A stretch of DNA of 64,000 bases. Source: Plantago major (Eukaryota; Streptophyta; Magnoliopsida; Lamiales; Plantaginaceae). Positions within the stretch are counted from its first letter, which is position 1; each line of letters starts with the position of its first letter. Position numbers and translations under genes: made by a program. Location: contig JAIFAC010000181.1 in assembly GCA_026545765.1 (NCBI GenBank), positions 87,650 through 151,649 on the forward strand, given 5' to 3'. The notes under the pieces are model-generated. The model ran no database searches, had not been told where the DNA came from, and saw only the letters and a list, made by a program, of their open reading frames with translations. This document shows, in pieces, positions 33,424-45,251 of this stretch.

Positions 33424-34770
33424 TTTATTTTTCTATTCTATTCCTTCGCTTGCTTAAACTTGAAACGAGGATGAGCTAAAGTTTAGTTCGGGGAGGGATT
33501 TCATGTGTTTCAGGTTGTCTACGTGGTGGTATGTTAGCCACATTTATGTGTCATTTAGTTCAGCTTTTAGGTTGTTAGTTTTTTATTTTTTATTTTTTAT
33601 TTTTGGTGAGTCGGAGTTGTTCTTCCAAGTCGAACGTCTATTGTAGATGATAAATTTGCTTGCTGCTTATGTTATGTATGATATTTAGCTGGAAGTTGTG
33701 TAGTGGATTTAAAATCCTACAAGTTCGTTTCTCTTTTAAATAATAAGTTTGTCTAGCTCTTTAATCCAAAAGCCTGTGAGCAAGCCTTGAGCCGATGAAA
33801 AAATATTGTACCGGCACCTGTGTGAATTTTTTCGGGAAGTGCAAACTCCCTTGTTTGCACCTCATCATTCTCATGTGTACTTTGTGTAAGTTAAGTATGA
33901 CGAACGGCATGATTTTCATTCTTATTTGCTTGTGCTAAACCCGTTCCAAGAACAGGTTTGGGGAAGAAGTTTATGTGAGCCGTGTATATTTAATGACTGT
34001 GTTGTGGCTTTTGTTCTCTCAAAAATATTGGAATAAGTCTCGGAGTGTATCTATGGCATTTATGCCACCGTTAGTCATGTTGGGCATGTTTCAAATACTA
34101 CCTACACACCGGCGTGGTTCTAAAAAGCCATATGTCCGTGAGGGTTGATGGCATGTATACCAAACCAGCACGCACAAAAGTGCGGACTTTTGGTAAAACA
34201 TACACTACCAAAAAATTGAGACAAAATAAGCATATGGGTCATAATTAAGACTGCAAAAAAGGAGAATGCAAAAAATGAAAAAATGAAAAAAAAAAAAAAA
34301 AGAGAGAGAACGATTGCCCTTTTATAAGTCTACTGCAAATTGTTTATAGAGCTGTGAAAATGTCCCTTCTGACTTAACTGACTGTGCACATTGCATGAGG
34401 TATTTGAGGCAACTTTGTGACGCAAGTCACCTTCCTTTACTCTTTATATTCTTGAGTGTCTACCCCTACTGGATACTTCCAGGAGTGTGAGAGTTAGTTG
34501 CATAGGATTCACTTGTGAGGAATTAGCGAGCTAGACTTAAGTATTATTTAATTGAGAAACATTCTTGTTTGATTTTCTGTGCACTATTCTGCCAAGGTTA
34601 GTTGAGTACAAAACTTTTGCATCTTGTGAATTTATTGTTTTCAATGGTAGATTCGGCCACTTGGAAGTTCAACTCTCTTATTTGTTTTCTTTTTATTTTT
34701 GTCTTAAGTCTAGTTTTTGTCTAGGTTGTTTGTTTGCTCGAGTACGAGCAAAGGTTCGGTTTGGGGATTT
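33424..34770 (+). other. TR-GAG unit 2, 3' internal part and polypurine tract
   Basis: Non-coding continuation of unit 2 after Copia A. It corresponds to 1360-1994 plus 15092-15755 of unit 1. It also retains about 40 bases (near 34063-34105, ATGCCACCGTTAGTCATG) that are missing in unit 1 at the CACTA insertion. It ends GGTTTGGGGATTT before the LTR. Confidence 0.7.
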
Positions 34771-36135
34771 TGATGAGACTATAATTTAGAGTCTCATTTG
34801 GTCCTTTTTAGTGGTCTTTTTTAGTCTTTGTTCGTAGTTTTATAGTGTTTTTGTGCGTTTTTATGTTTGGTATTTTGTAGGATTTTTGTGTTCCGAACGT
34901 GAAAACCAGAGTGAAAAATATGGTTCTAGAGCTTTGAATTTGGAGTAACTGGGCGAAGACGGAAGTGGATTCAGAGTTCAGACGAAGATTTGAGAGCCGT
35001 TTTAGCGAGACTTGCAAAAGTGCAGATTTACGGATCAGTCTAGCCATTTTGGACATAACTCTCTGATATGATGTCCGATTTACCTGATATGAGTGCCATG
35101 CAAAGATAATTCAAAGAGCTACAATTTTCGTTTTGGAAGCATCGGAAAATTTTGTCTGTAGCAAAAGTAACAGAGGTTTTAAGCTCGCCACAAGGCGACG
35201 ACATTCTCGCCAAGCGAGATTTTATGAGAGCAATTCGAGTTTAAAGGTTCTTCGCCACAAGTAGCTATTTTCTTCACAAGCGAGATTTCGCGATGTATTT
35301 CCGCCAATTTCGACGGATTTTCTTCGTTTTTTCTCCTATAAATAGATTTCTTTCACCATAACTTCAATCATAACTTATTCTAAACCCTATTTGGGACCTA
35401 AGAACCCTAGTTTATCATTGATTGATCTTTGGAGCTTGGTTTTCATCTTGTAAGAATCATCGACATCGAATTCTTGGTAATTTATTGATAACTCTCTATT
35501 TCTTATGTACAATTCTAGGTTTTCTTCTGTTTATCGAATTGTATGATCTTGCATGCGATTATCACCATGTTTATGCTCTGTATTCAATACCATGCCCTCT
35601 TTCGCCTTCGATTCCATCATGAGTAGTTAAACCTCTCGTAATCCCTAGAGTTATGTGATGGTTATGCAGATTCAATATAGGTTTACATTCGTTCATATAG
35701 GTTCGTCTAGTTTTAAATCTTCGTAAAACATTCAATTCAATAGGCTAGTTTTAAACCTTCAAAGTTGTTATGGTTAAGGATCGTGGCATGACAACCCACG
35801 ATTACAATCGGTTGAATTGAATTGATTTCTTTCTGTAAGCCGACTTTGTGACAAATATGAACGATTACCTAGTATTGGATTAGCATAAACGGATCATCGC
35901 TACTGTTCGCTTCTTCTTTCCATTGATTTTCACCAACTAGTTTTCTTCGCTTCCGTGTTAGGTTTAGTTTAGGTAAAATACAAATTTACATTTCTTTTTC
36001 GCAAACATCTCAGATTTGCTCGCATCACTATAGTGGCTTAGTTAGCTCCTTAGCGAACGATCCTGTGGTTTAGCTTTGTCTGTCTATAACAATTGCTTAC
36101 TACTTGGTTTTCTAAGTAATAATTTGAACACATCA
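34771..36135 (+). repeat. Third (3') TR-GAG LTR
   Basis: TGATGAG to CACATCA, 1365 bp, aligned end to end with 15756-17157. It has a TATAAATAG box at 35337-35345. It is not followed by a primer site but by the extra ORF of Copia B on the opposite strand, which marks the right border of the array. Confidence 0.85.
35337..35345 (+). promoter_or_regulatory. TATA box of the third TR-GAG LTR
   Basis: TATAAATAG in the same context as 16326-16334. Confidence 0.6.
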
Positions 36136-36477
36136 TCAGTGACTTCAGAAACACAGGAAATGATCTTGGAATTGTTGTAAAATTCCAATATATCCAGTGA
36201 AAAAACTCCACCGAATAGCGCATGTGAAACCTCGATTTGTGCCATTTCAAGCATACCAAGAATCAACTTCTTATTAGCTTGGTTTTCACTTGCAAAGAAC
36301 AAGGTATTCCTCAATCATGGCACCACCCCAAATCATCCTGTGATTTGAAGTCCAATGGTCAGGATTGAAGTCTTCTTCCAACCGATTGTTCGTGATAACC
36401 AACACTGGTGCTTGCTTTTCAGTAGTACCAGAGGTAGTAGCCTGGGATTTCTGGGTAGAAGCACGTTTTGGAGCCAT
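36136..36477 (-). pseudogene. Start of the extra ORF of Copia B, disrupted by the TR-GAG array
   Basis: Starts MAPKRASTQKSQATTSG at 36477, matching MAPKKMTTKNP in copy A. It then reads NPDHWTSNHRMIWGGAMIEEY in one frame and KLILGMLEMAQIEV...LDILEFYNNSKII in another. The sequence stops abruptly at the LTR end at 36135. Confidence 0.75.
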
Positions 36478-37203
36478 CTCTTTAAATAGTGAAATTTTTT
36501 GAAAGTCGAAAAGAGATTAGAGTGATTCTTTGCAGAATAACTAAGCGAAGAATAGAGATTTGCAGAAATCTTTGAAATGTTTTTGCTATTTCTGTGTAAG
36601 TGTGAATGTTGATTAAAGTAAAGTGATTTCTTGTGCCAAAATCATATATATATATAGCATTGTACTTTCAGCAGACATATACATACAAATTGATTTTGTA
36701 CATATGTATCTGTCCAAATGTAGGTAGGCGTGGGTAAAAATCATTTTACATTAAATGCTTAGTGGGTCACGTCTGTGTTTTTACAGTCCACTATTTTACC
36801 GAGAATTAATCTCGCCTGTTAAGATCAAATGCCCATTTCATCAAGGTTACGATTGCTTCTTCTACAATGATCACAATCAGTAGTTGTAATTGTGCCCAAT
36901 TAATGAAATTTGGCGAATAGCTTTCTGAATCACATCTTTTCTGTGACTAGGGGACAGTCTTTGGATTTATCTATTCAGTTCAGAGACTGTATGCAACTTA
37001 TCATATAAATGGAAAGATACAAAACACCAGAGATGTAGTTGACTGAATATAGTTGTACCACATTTCTCTTTTGTGTTCCCCCTCATTTGTGATCTCACAG
37101 ATATCTGAGTACCCATCTCAGAAATATTTGAAAGACACTTTTACCCATCCTTTTAGTATATGAGTTCCGCCGTATACCTTTTTGGTAGGAGTTTTACTTT
37201 GCT
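36478..37203 (-). other. Spacer between pol and extra ORF in Copia B
   Basis: Non-coding. Contains a TATATATATATA stretch near 36646-36657, about 170 bases upstream (minus strand) of the extra ORF start, as in copies A and C. Confidence 0.5.
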
Positions 37204-40200
37204 TTAGATATCCGGATACACGCCCGATATCTTTTCTCCCCGCCGAGTTCTGCCTCGTAGATTAGAACTTTTTAGTTCCTTTGGTAGCTCCATTAATCCA
37301 AGACTACGTCTCAATGTTAAGAACCTGCTTTCTTGCAAAGGCTTTGTAAAGATATCTGCAATTTGGTCTTCAGTACCAATCTTGATTATCTCTATATTTC
37401 CTTTTTCAACATGATCTCTAATGAAGTGGTGTCTAACATCAATGTGCTTTGTTCTTGCATGAAACTTAGGATTCTGAGTTATGTCAATAGCACTTGTGTT
37501 GTCACAGAAAATAGGAGTTTTCTCTTCATTGATCTCATAGTCTCTGAGTTGTTGTTGTATCCACAATATCTGTGAAGCACAACACCCAAAGCAGAATATA
37601 TTCAAATTTCGTGGTGGATGGCAATTGAGTTTTGTTTCTGTCAACCATGATATTAACTGCACCAAGAAATTGACAAGTTCTTGAGGTGCTTTTTCTATCG
37701 TGCAATGATCCAAAGATAGTCAAAGATCGTAATAGCCAACTACACTCAATCCACTATCTTTTGGATACCACAATCCAACTTCTACAGTACCCTTTACATA
37801 CCTTAATATTTTCGTAGCAATGTCGTAGTGTGATTGCATTGGATTTGTCTGAAATCTAGCACACACTCCAACTGCATATTGAATATCAGGTCTACTTGCA
37901 GTGAGGTACAGTAGAGACCCAATCAATTTCCTATACTTTTGTTCTTCAACACTCTTATCAGATTCAGTATAGGTCATTTTGGTTCCTATGCTCATAGGTA
38001 TCTTAGCATTCTTTTCAGAAGGCTTAAGTTTGAACTTTGTGAGCATGTCTTTTGCATACTTTGTCTGACTAATGAATATTCCATCATTGAGTTGCTTGAC
38101 TTGCAATCCTAGGAAATAGTTCAATTCTCCCATCATGCTCATCTCAAATTTACTTTTCATGAGCTCAGCAAAGTCTTCACAGAGTTGCTTGTCTTTAGAT
38201 CCAAATATAATGTCATCAACATATACTTAACTAAAAGTAGTTTCCCTTCATGGTTCAAAGTAAAGAGTGTTTTATCAACATCTCCTTTCTTGAAACCACT
38301 TTCCAGCAAGTATTTGGCTAAAGTATCATACCGTGCTCTTGGAGCCTGTTTCAGTCCATACAGAGTTTTCTGAAGCTTATAGACCATTCTACTTTCTGTG
38401 GAAACTTCAAAGCCTGGTGGTTGTTCAACATAGACTTCCTCAACAAGTTCACCGTTTAGGAATGCACTTTTGACATCCATTTGATAAACTTTAAAGTCAT
38501 TATGAGCTGCAAAGGCTAGAATTAGTCTAATTGCATCCAATCTTGCAACTGGAGCATATGACTCATCAAAATCTAGTCCTTCAGTCTGGGTGAATCCCAT
38601 GGCAACCAACCTTGCTTTGTTTCTGGTTATTTCATCAGACTCGTTCATTTTTTTCCTGAAAACCCACTTGGTTCCAATTACAGATATTCCATCAACAAAT
38701 GGAACCAGTTTCCAGACTTTGTTTCTCTCAAATTGATCCAACTCTTCTTGCATTGCAGAGATCCAATTTTGATCCTTCAATGCTTCTTCTATAGTTTTAG
38801 GTTCAATGTTTGAGATGAAACATCCATAGAGAGAGTCTACATTTCCAGTAATTGCTCTCCTAGTTCTAACCCCTTGGTCTAAAGGAACAATCACATCCTT
38901 GACAGGATGATCTCTTATCCATTTTATAATGGGTTTTAAACTAGTAGGATCAATATCATTTTGATCTGAATGTGAATCATAATGATATTGAGAAGATACT
39001 TGTTCAGTATCTGAGATATCTAGCACATGGGAAATGCCATAGATATCTGACACTTTTTCAGTGTTAGAGATATCTGGGATTGGATTTTCAGCAATCTCAT
39101 TCTCGTAAACCTCTTCATGATGAAGATTCTCAAGAATCTGCTCCATTTCGGAATTCTCATAGGAAATTCTTCATCATGTCTTAGAGTCATCCGTTGTTAC
39201 TAAGCAATGGTTGCTTTTCATCGTCAGAGTCATCCTCTATGTGAATGACATAATTATTTCCTTTTGAGGATTCTTCTTCAGAATCTTTAATCATTAGTTC
39301 TTTGAACCTATCTAAGAGTTCTTCATTCAAGGGTACTTTCTTGTTTCCTTCATAGAAAACTACATGAACAGATTCTTCAATCTTTTGCGTTCTTTTGTTG
39401 TAGATTCTATAGCTTTGTTATTCATAGAATAACCAAGAAATACTCATTCATCTGCTTTTGGTTGAAATGTTCTCAAGTATTCCTTTCTATTGTTAAGAAC
39501 AAAACATTTGCAACCAAACACCCTTAGATGTTTGATGCTAGGGGTCTACCAATCAAAAGTTCATAAGGAGTTTTGTCATGGTGTTTGTTGATCAAACATC
39601 TATTTTAAGTGTAGCAGGCTGTGTTAACAGCTTCAACCCAATAGATTTCACTTATTTTAGTGTCGGCAAGCATTGTTCTTGCTGCTTCTTTTAGAGTCTT
39701 ATTCTTCCTTTAAGCAACACCATTTTGTTGTGGTGTCCTTATAAAGATAGTTGATGTTGTATACCTTTGCAGTAAAACTCTTTTATGTAATCGTTCACAA
39801 ACTCAAGACAATCGCCCTGCTCGACATGTATACCTTGTCATTTTTCATGACTTCAAGCTTATTCAAAGAAGTTGGGTATTTCAACCCTTGCATCGATTTT
39901 GTTTGAGAAATACAACCCAAGTGAATCTTGAGTAATCATCAACAACTGTGCCATACTTCTTTCCTCAGATAGCTAGTTACAGAGGATTCAAAAGATCCAT
40001 ATGTAACATTTGCAGTGGCCTTTCACTGGAGTGTCTAATATTAGACTTGAAAGATGTTTTGGATTGTTTCCCCATTTGGCAAGCTGAGCATACACATATT
40101 TTCAATATGCCAATTTGGGTAATCCATCCACCAACTCTTTATTGGCTAGCTTGTTCAGAGTTTTGAAGTTCAAGTGACTCATTCTTTTATGCCATAGCCA

Positions 40201-40457
40201 ATTTTCTTCAAAGCAGGCTATTGACTCACCATGAGACATTCTTCATTGTAGATGCCCAACAAGAACATAAAGACTTCCTTTCCGCTAGCAACCAAGATCT
40301 GCTTTGACTCATTGTCAATCGCTTATGTAATTTGATTTGATCTTTACTGAGAACCCCTTGTCAGCAAATTGACTCATGCTTAGGATATTATATTTCAATC
40401 CCTTTACATGAAGTACACCAGAGATTGTAAGGGCTCCCAATTTCAGATCTCGAAATC
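37204..40457 (-). pseudogene. pol: Copia B pol, 3' part (protease end, integrase, reverse transcriptase, RNase H)
   Basis: In reading order: LGALTISGVLHVKGLKYNIL downstream of the protease, LWHKRMSHLNF (integrase zinc region, near 40170), an integrase core with SRFTWVVF, and TPQQNGV near 39725. A 329-codon frame (39146-38157) carries the linker and reverse transcriptase with [48 protein letters not shown] and [12 protein letters not shown] one-base loss just before the YVDD motif shifts frame near 38220; the YVDD codons themselves are present. FLGLQVKQLN (38160-37720) and RNase H (37713-37204) with DNTSAI and TKHIDVRHHFI complete it. It is less damaged than copy A. Confidence 0.9.
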
Positions 40458-40462
40458 CTACA
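40458..40462. other. Target site duplication of the Gypsy element, left copy (CTACA)
   Basis: CTACA abuts TGTTGGGGG of the LTR. The right copy is 54213-54217. Confidence 0.9.
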
Positions 40463-41412
40463 TGTTGGGGGTCTAACTCCACAATCACTTAGATTTATTT
40501 AACTCTTCCAAATGGTACCAAGATGAGAGGCTCTTTGCTAGGTGAGGATCGAAGCGTAAGAACCAGCTGCCGACTACTCCGGTAAGGACCTGCACACTTG
40601 AGTGGGGGGGGGGATTAGTGCCCGGTTTGCTAAGTGTCAAACCGGGATGAGACTTTACTCGAGAGTGATCGGATCGACTCTCAGATAGTGCTCGTGATGT
40701 GACTAGCGAGAAGACTTGTTCGAAGTGACTTACTTGGTGTCCCCTTGCTTATTGGGATATGTGCCCTATTTATAGGCTACCATTGAGATGGAAGGCCTTG
40801 CTAGGATCGCGCCATGTGTACGGCTAGGATTGAGCCACCAATGCTAAGATGAGGCCCATAGCCCAATAATGAAGCTTTAGCCCATGCCATCTTGGGCTTT
40901 AGGGGTAATTTGGTCATTATTGGGAGGGTTCTTGAGGATGTGCCAGAGTCTGCCGAGATCTCAGGTTCGGAGGGGTCGGTCCGGATGTTTGATCCGGACA
41001 AGACTGTTGTCAGATGAGGAAGTTCCTCTGTCTGTCCAACTCTTCCGATTCGGAGCTCATGGGTTCGGACATCTCACTCTTTGGTGCCCACTTGCTTGGT
41101 AGCCTATGAGATGGTCATGCTGGATCCGAGTTAACATCCGTATCGCAGTCTTTGGGTTGGAGAGGGTGCTGACTTAGCATTATGCTCCTTTCCCAGGGAG
41201 GCTCGGACCATGGTGGGTCGGACCTATGGTTCCGGGTCGGGCCTTGCAGGTCCTAATCCTTTGTCCCTTTCTTTCAGGGTGGGTCGACCATAGGTGGTCT
41301 CGCGGATCGGTCCATCGCTCGCATAAGTGCCTCGGATCCATCGATGACTTGGGATGCCTTAGGATTCGCTCCTAGGTCCTTTATGACGGATTGGACATAT
41401 TCCGTATCAACA
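40463..41412 (-). repeat. 3' LTR of the Gypsy element
   Basis: Plus-strand text runs from TGTTGGGGGTC to TATCAACA. The minus-strand TATA box TATAAATAG is at 40766-40774. There is a run of nine G at 40604-40612. Confidence 0.9.
40766..40774 (-). promoter_or_regulatory. TATA box of the Gypsy 3' LTR
   Basis: GCCTATAAATAGGGCAC on the minus strand, conserved in the other LTR at 53591-53599. Confidence 0.65.
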
Positions 41413-41429
41413 TATGTCCCCTAGTTTCC
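41413..41429 (-). other. Polypurine tract of the Gypsy element
   Basis: On the minus strand GGAAACTAGGGGACATA directly precedes the LTR start TGTTGATACGG. Confidence 0.7.
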
Positions 41430-42020
41430 AAGTATCTTAGTAGAAGATAGTTGTGGAACTATTGTTTGGGAAGTCGCTTGAGGAAAAGAATTGCTCTCCA
41501 CCAATCCGCTTCGATCCCGATGAAAAAGGTGTACCAGATTGTAGGCCATTGACTTAGTCTCTTCCCCTTTTTTTCTTTTCTAAAACATCGCTGCCATCCG
41601 AGGGAGAAGGTTCAAGAGCAACGAATCAAGAAAAAGAAAAAGGGTATTTGTAATGGAGACTAAGTTTAGGCTCAACATCGTAGTGTACCTTTGATGAGCT
41701 ACGGTGGCGGACCGTAGGTGTGTCCCGTCCAACCAGCTTTGTGGTGGGAAGGTCAAGGGTAATCGCCGAGTATACGAGGTTCCTTGTGTGGACAAGTTAT
41801 GTCATCGATAAGTCACCGGGCGTCCAAAAGATGATATCTGAGCTCTCGTGTTGTCCGACGCCTGAGAGAGGGAGAGTTGTTGTATTCATCTATCCAAGAG
41901 GTAAATTTGTTGTACCCATTCGTCATTTCACTTGGTATAATTGTACTATACCGTTAGATGGTTCTTGATCGACTATGGAGATTAAATCCAAAATCGCGAC
42001 GGTTGAGTTCTATATGGCCC
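41430..42020. other. Region between Gypsy polypurine tract and antisense promoter
   Basis: No coding signal on either strand. It would hold upstream elements of the antisense promoter. Confidence 0.4.
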
Positions 42021-42034
42021 TCTATAAATAGAGG
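42019..42034 (+). promoter_or_regulatory. Palindromic TATA box of the Gypsy antisense gene
   Basis: CCTCTATAAATAGAGG at 42019-42034 is an inverted repeat around a TATA core. A start about 30 bases on would fall near 42055. It faces opposite to the element's own LTR promoter. Confidence 0.6.
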
Positions 42035-42179
42035 GTCACGCCCATTTCTCATCGCTTAGAGAGAGAATTTTTGCATTCCGAGTACATCCGCAACTACCAA
42101 GAATCCAAGCGAGCAAGGAGCGGTTCAAGCGTGATCTTGTGCGTAGTCAAGTCACTTCTTTCCAATCATCCGAGTCCAA

Positions 42180-42442
42180 GTAAGTTTACTTGTCTCGCCT
42201 TATGATTAAATCATCTCTGTTGTCTTTCATCTTCAAGTTACTCGGATGTATGCTTATGATGTAGTATAGTTGATAACCAATACGCATTGATATTGACTAA
42301 CACCGAATAAGTGTAGTATCGACTTCAACTAACTGTGCCGAGTAAGTCGCTAGTTTCGCTTTAAGTCGCCACTTTAATATACATAAACGACTTCTCGGAC
42401 CGCCATCTTAGAGCTTACGATATTGTTTTCTCCTTTCCCTAG
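42180..42442 (+). other. 5'UTR intron of the Gypsy antisense gene
   Basis: Donor TCCAAGTAAGTTT at 42180, acceptor CTCCTTTCCCTAG ending at 42442 (263 bp). The ATG follows one base after the acceptor. No ORF starts in the short leader. Confidence 0.6.
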
Positions 42443-42443
42443 G

Positions 42444-45251
42444 ATGTCCGAGAGTGATAGCCAAACCGATCCGAGGCCGAGGGATATGACCGAGGCGACA
42501 TCCTTAACCGATAGCTCCGAGGAGATTGAGATCGTGGATGATGATGTTCGAGGTGGGCAAGCGCCACATCCGAAGTCGGGAAGAGCCCGAGGTAAGTTCC
42601 TTACTGCTAGTTGTTCCGCATTCGTCCTCCGAGGCGCCCCGACACCGCGAGTGTCGATGTGCAAAGTTATCAGCGCTCAAGAGACAAGCTCATGAAGTTA
42701 GGAACTCGCCGCCTGGTCGAGCCGGCCAGAATCCAACTTCCTAGAGATCCGTGATTTTAATTCGCACTTAGGTTATAACTTTAGGAGTAATCCTAATCGA
42801 GTCCTGCTCGCTCGGATCCGCAGTGCCAACTATCGAGGAAGTGCATGATACTTAAGCGCCTCCCAACTTGAGCATCTTCAAGAGGGTGAGGAGGATCGTG
42901 CAAGTTTCGCCCTATCCGGACTGCTAGAAGAAGGCCCTCATCCGGGAAGATGAGGCGAGGAAGATGCAAAGGGCCAAGATTCTCGTTCAAGAGGAAGAAG
43001 GTGCGAGCCTTTCGCTAATGTGCTCCGTAGAAACCGCCGCAAGCTTAGCCTCGGAGGGTGGCCGAGGAAGAGCGTCCGAGAGACCGAGGAAGGGTGAGGA
43101 CGCTTTCCAAGTGAAGTTCCCTGTCTAGAGATCGTGTCACCACCCCGATCCGGAGGGCGAAGTTAAATGAAGATGGTACGCTGCCTACTTGTGCCTCAAC
43201 CATCCGAGCCGAAAGTGGATGAGCTCGAGAAGATATGAGATCCCCGAGTGTGGAGATTCTCATCCCGGACGAATCTCATGCTTTTTACAACCGCCTCCTG
43301 CCATATGTCGGCCTATGAGATAAGTCTTCATTGCGGGTGGCGCACCAGACGTCTGAAGTTTCGAGATTTTGAAAGATGGGTTTGAGTCCGTGACGATCAT
43401 CCCCAACTCCCTAAACTTGATGTGCTTCGAGTGCTACGAATATAAAGGCATTCCGCTTAACTTCGGCAATTTCCGTAAATTGTTCAATATTAGTGTTAGT
43501 AGTAGGAACACTTGGTTCTATACATTCGTATGTCGCCAGCATACACATTTTTCGCTGATCCTTGTCCTCTGGGAATCCAATGGTTCAAGAGGTACATTTT
43601 GTCCGTCTGCTCAAGCCCGCAATCCGGGCGAGAGGCCTCGTGGCATTTTGAGAAGAAGTTCTTCGGTAATTTGCCGATTGAAGCCACTGCTCGAACATCC
43701 CTTGTGGATGCAAGCGCCCATCAGAGTCGAGCCGAGAAGTACTTCTTCCGAGGTTTGATATGTCACCGCTTTTCGCCGGCTTGTCCGAGCCAAGTTTTGT
43801 ATGGCGATATGGAGGATTTGAGTAAGTGGTTTCTCTCTACCTCGATTGGTTGTCCGGTCGGTTGTGCTTTGTCGACTATATGATTATTATTTGTAGATTC
43901 TTTTGTATCTTGCAACTTATTGTGATTCGGATGCGTTTTCGTTCGAGTATACGGCGTCGACTATGCGGGAGCTGAAGGCCAACAAACGCTAACGGAAGGA
44001 GTTGGCGAGGGTTCTCGACCCAGATTATCAAGACGCCCACCGTGCTCCCGGCGAACGAGCCAAGGAATGCCGTGTTCCGAGCGGAGGAGTCTCGAGAGCC
44101 GCTGGCGAAGAGGCCCAAACCATCCCTACCTGCATAAGGTAAGGTGGTCGCAACTAAGGGCTCAAGAAGCCTCCAGATCCGTGTCGCGAGATCCTCCCAA
44201 GCGGATCGAGCGCCGCTCCAAAAAGCGCCTTAAGGTCCGAATCCTCCCGCCAAGAAGGGCAAGGGAAGGTGGCCCTGAGCCGAGCCGATGTCAAGTGGCT
44301 CGTTGGTTGCCGCCGAGCTAGAGCGATTATGAGTTAATCGCCGCCAAACAAAGTGAGTTTTAAGCTTCCGCTGGTTTCGTGATCTTCGTGATTCGGAGGT
44401 GTCTAACGCTCGATATTCCGCTTTTGTTTTCAAATACCGCTGTTGAAGCATGCTCCTTGGTGGCCGCCGAGGGCTACCTCGAAGAAGATCTAGCCAAGGC
44501 GAGGTCGCCGGCGATTGAAGTGTCTCGTTGCACAAGACTGAGCGCTCAAGAAGGCCGAGTCGAAACAAGAGGCCGAGTCTGAGACGCCAAGATGAAAAGT
44601 GCCATTCGATCTTTGAGGCTGATTTGAAAGTGCACCAAGATAGTTTGGACGATTTCGTGGCCGCCTCTGACTTTCAAGGATAAGATGTCAAGGAGCTTGG
44701 GAGTCCTGACAAGGTCGCCCAAGATTTCTTGATTCGACTCTTACAAGTTCTTGCCGAGTCAAAGTATGATGAGGCCCACAAGATGGGTTTGATGCACCGT
44801 GGAGCAAAGGCTGAGGAAAGGTTGGGTACGGACGATTGTAACTTGGAGGCCGAGGGGTATCCGCCTTTAAAATGGAGACGGCTCGGACTTCGCTCCGAGG
44901 GTGTCTTGGATGAAGATTTGCTTATGTGACTTTGTGGAGTCATGGTTTAGCCTGAGGGCAAGAAGTACGACCATGGCGGTCCGTATCTCCCATCCTTCGC
45001 CCCTCGGGTGCTCATGTCCACTGCTTTCATTCCGCTGAGGACCACTGAGCACAACCGAGATTGGCCGACTTTGCCCGGCCTGCCCAAGGCTTTGATCGCG
45101 ACCTCGACCGATGGAGGAGTGTCCGCCTTCCGAAGAGGTTGAGGCTCGGAGAGAACGGAGGATAGCCCAACAGCAAGGTCAAGCACCTCCGGAGAAGGAT
45201 ACGGGCGGTCCTTCTCGGTCTCAACCTAGTTCGTCCGAGCGGCGGAGGTAG
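42444..45251 (+). pseudogene. Antisense ORF of the Gypsy element (putative gypsy-type transposon domain)
   Basis: Starts MSESDSQTDPRPRDMTEATS at 42444 with an acidic, serine-rich leader. The central region (about 43380-43840) has IPNSLNLMCFECYEYKGIPL, then GIQWFKRYILSVCSS and WHFEKKFFGNLP. The order resembles the 'putative gypsy type transposon' family (PF04195). The C-terminal third is charged and probably coiled, with AEEGYLEEDLA-like stretches and YDEAHKMGLMHRGAKAEERL (near 44770). It ends with TAG at 45249-45251. Several frame breaks occur, so it is a pseudogene here. Function unknown; such ORFs are carried antisense by some plant Gypsy elements. It has its own promoter and intron upstream. 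Confidence 0.6.

Larger units (their letters stand above)
1..36135 (+). mobile_element. Tandem array of a gag-only LTR retrotransposon (TR-GAG/LARD-like)
   Basis: Three LTR copies alternate with two internal regions. The LTRs lie at 1-259 (partial), 15756-17157 and 34771-36135. Both internal regions start with a tRNA-Asp-type primer site and carry the same gag-like remnant, the same GC-rich hairpin and the same terminal stretch ending in a GTTCGGTTTGG purine-rich tract. Without the nested inserts each internal region is only about 2.4 kb and has no protease, reverse transcriptase or integrase, so the element is non-autonomous and must borrow pol. The LTRs are about 1.4 kb and start TGATGAG and end CACATCA. 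A shared central LTR is expected from recombination between LTRs of two copies or sister chromatids. Nested inserts are a CACTA element in unit 1 and Copia A in unit 2. The tRNA-Asp primer suggests an Athila/Tat-type Gypsy parent; this is inferred. Confidence 0.8.
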
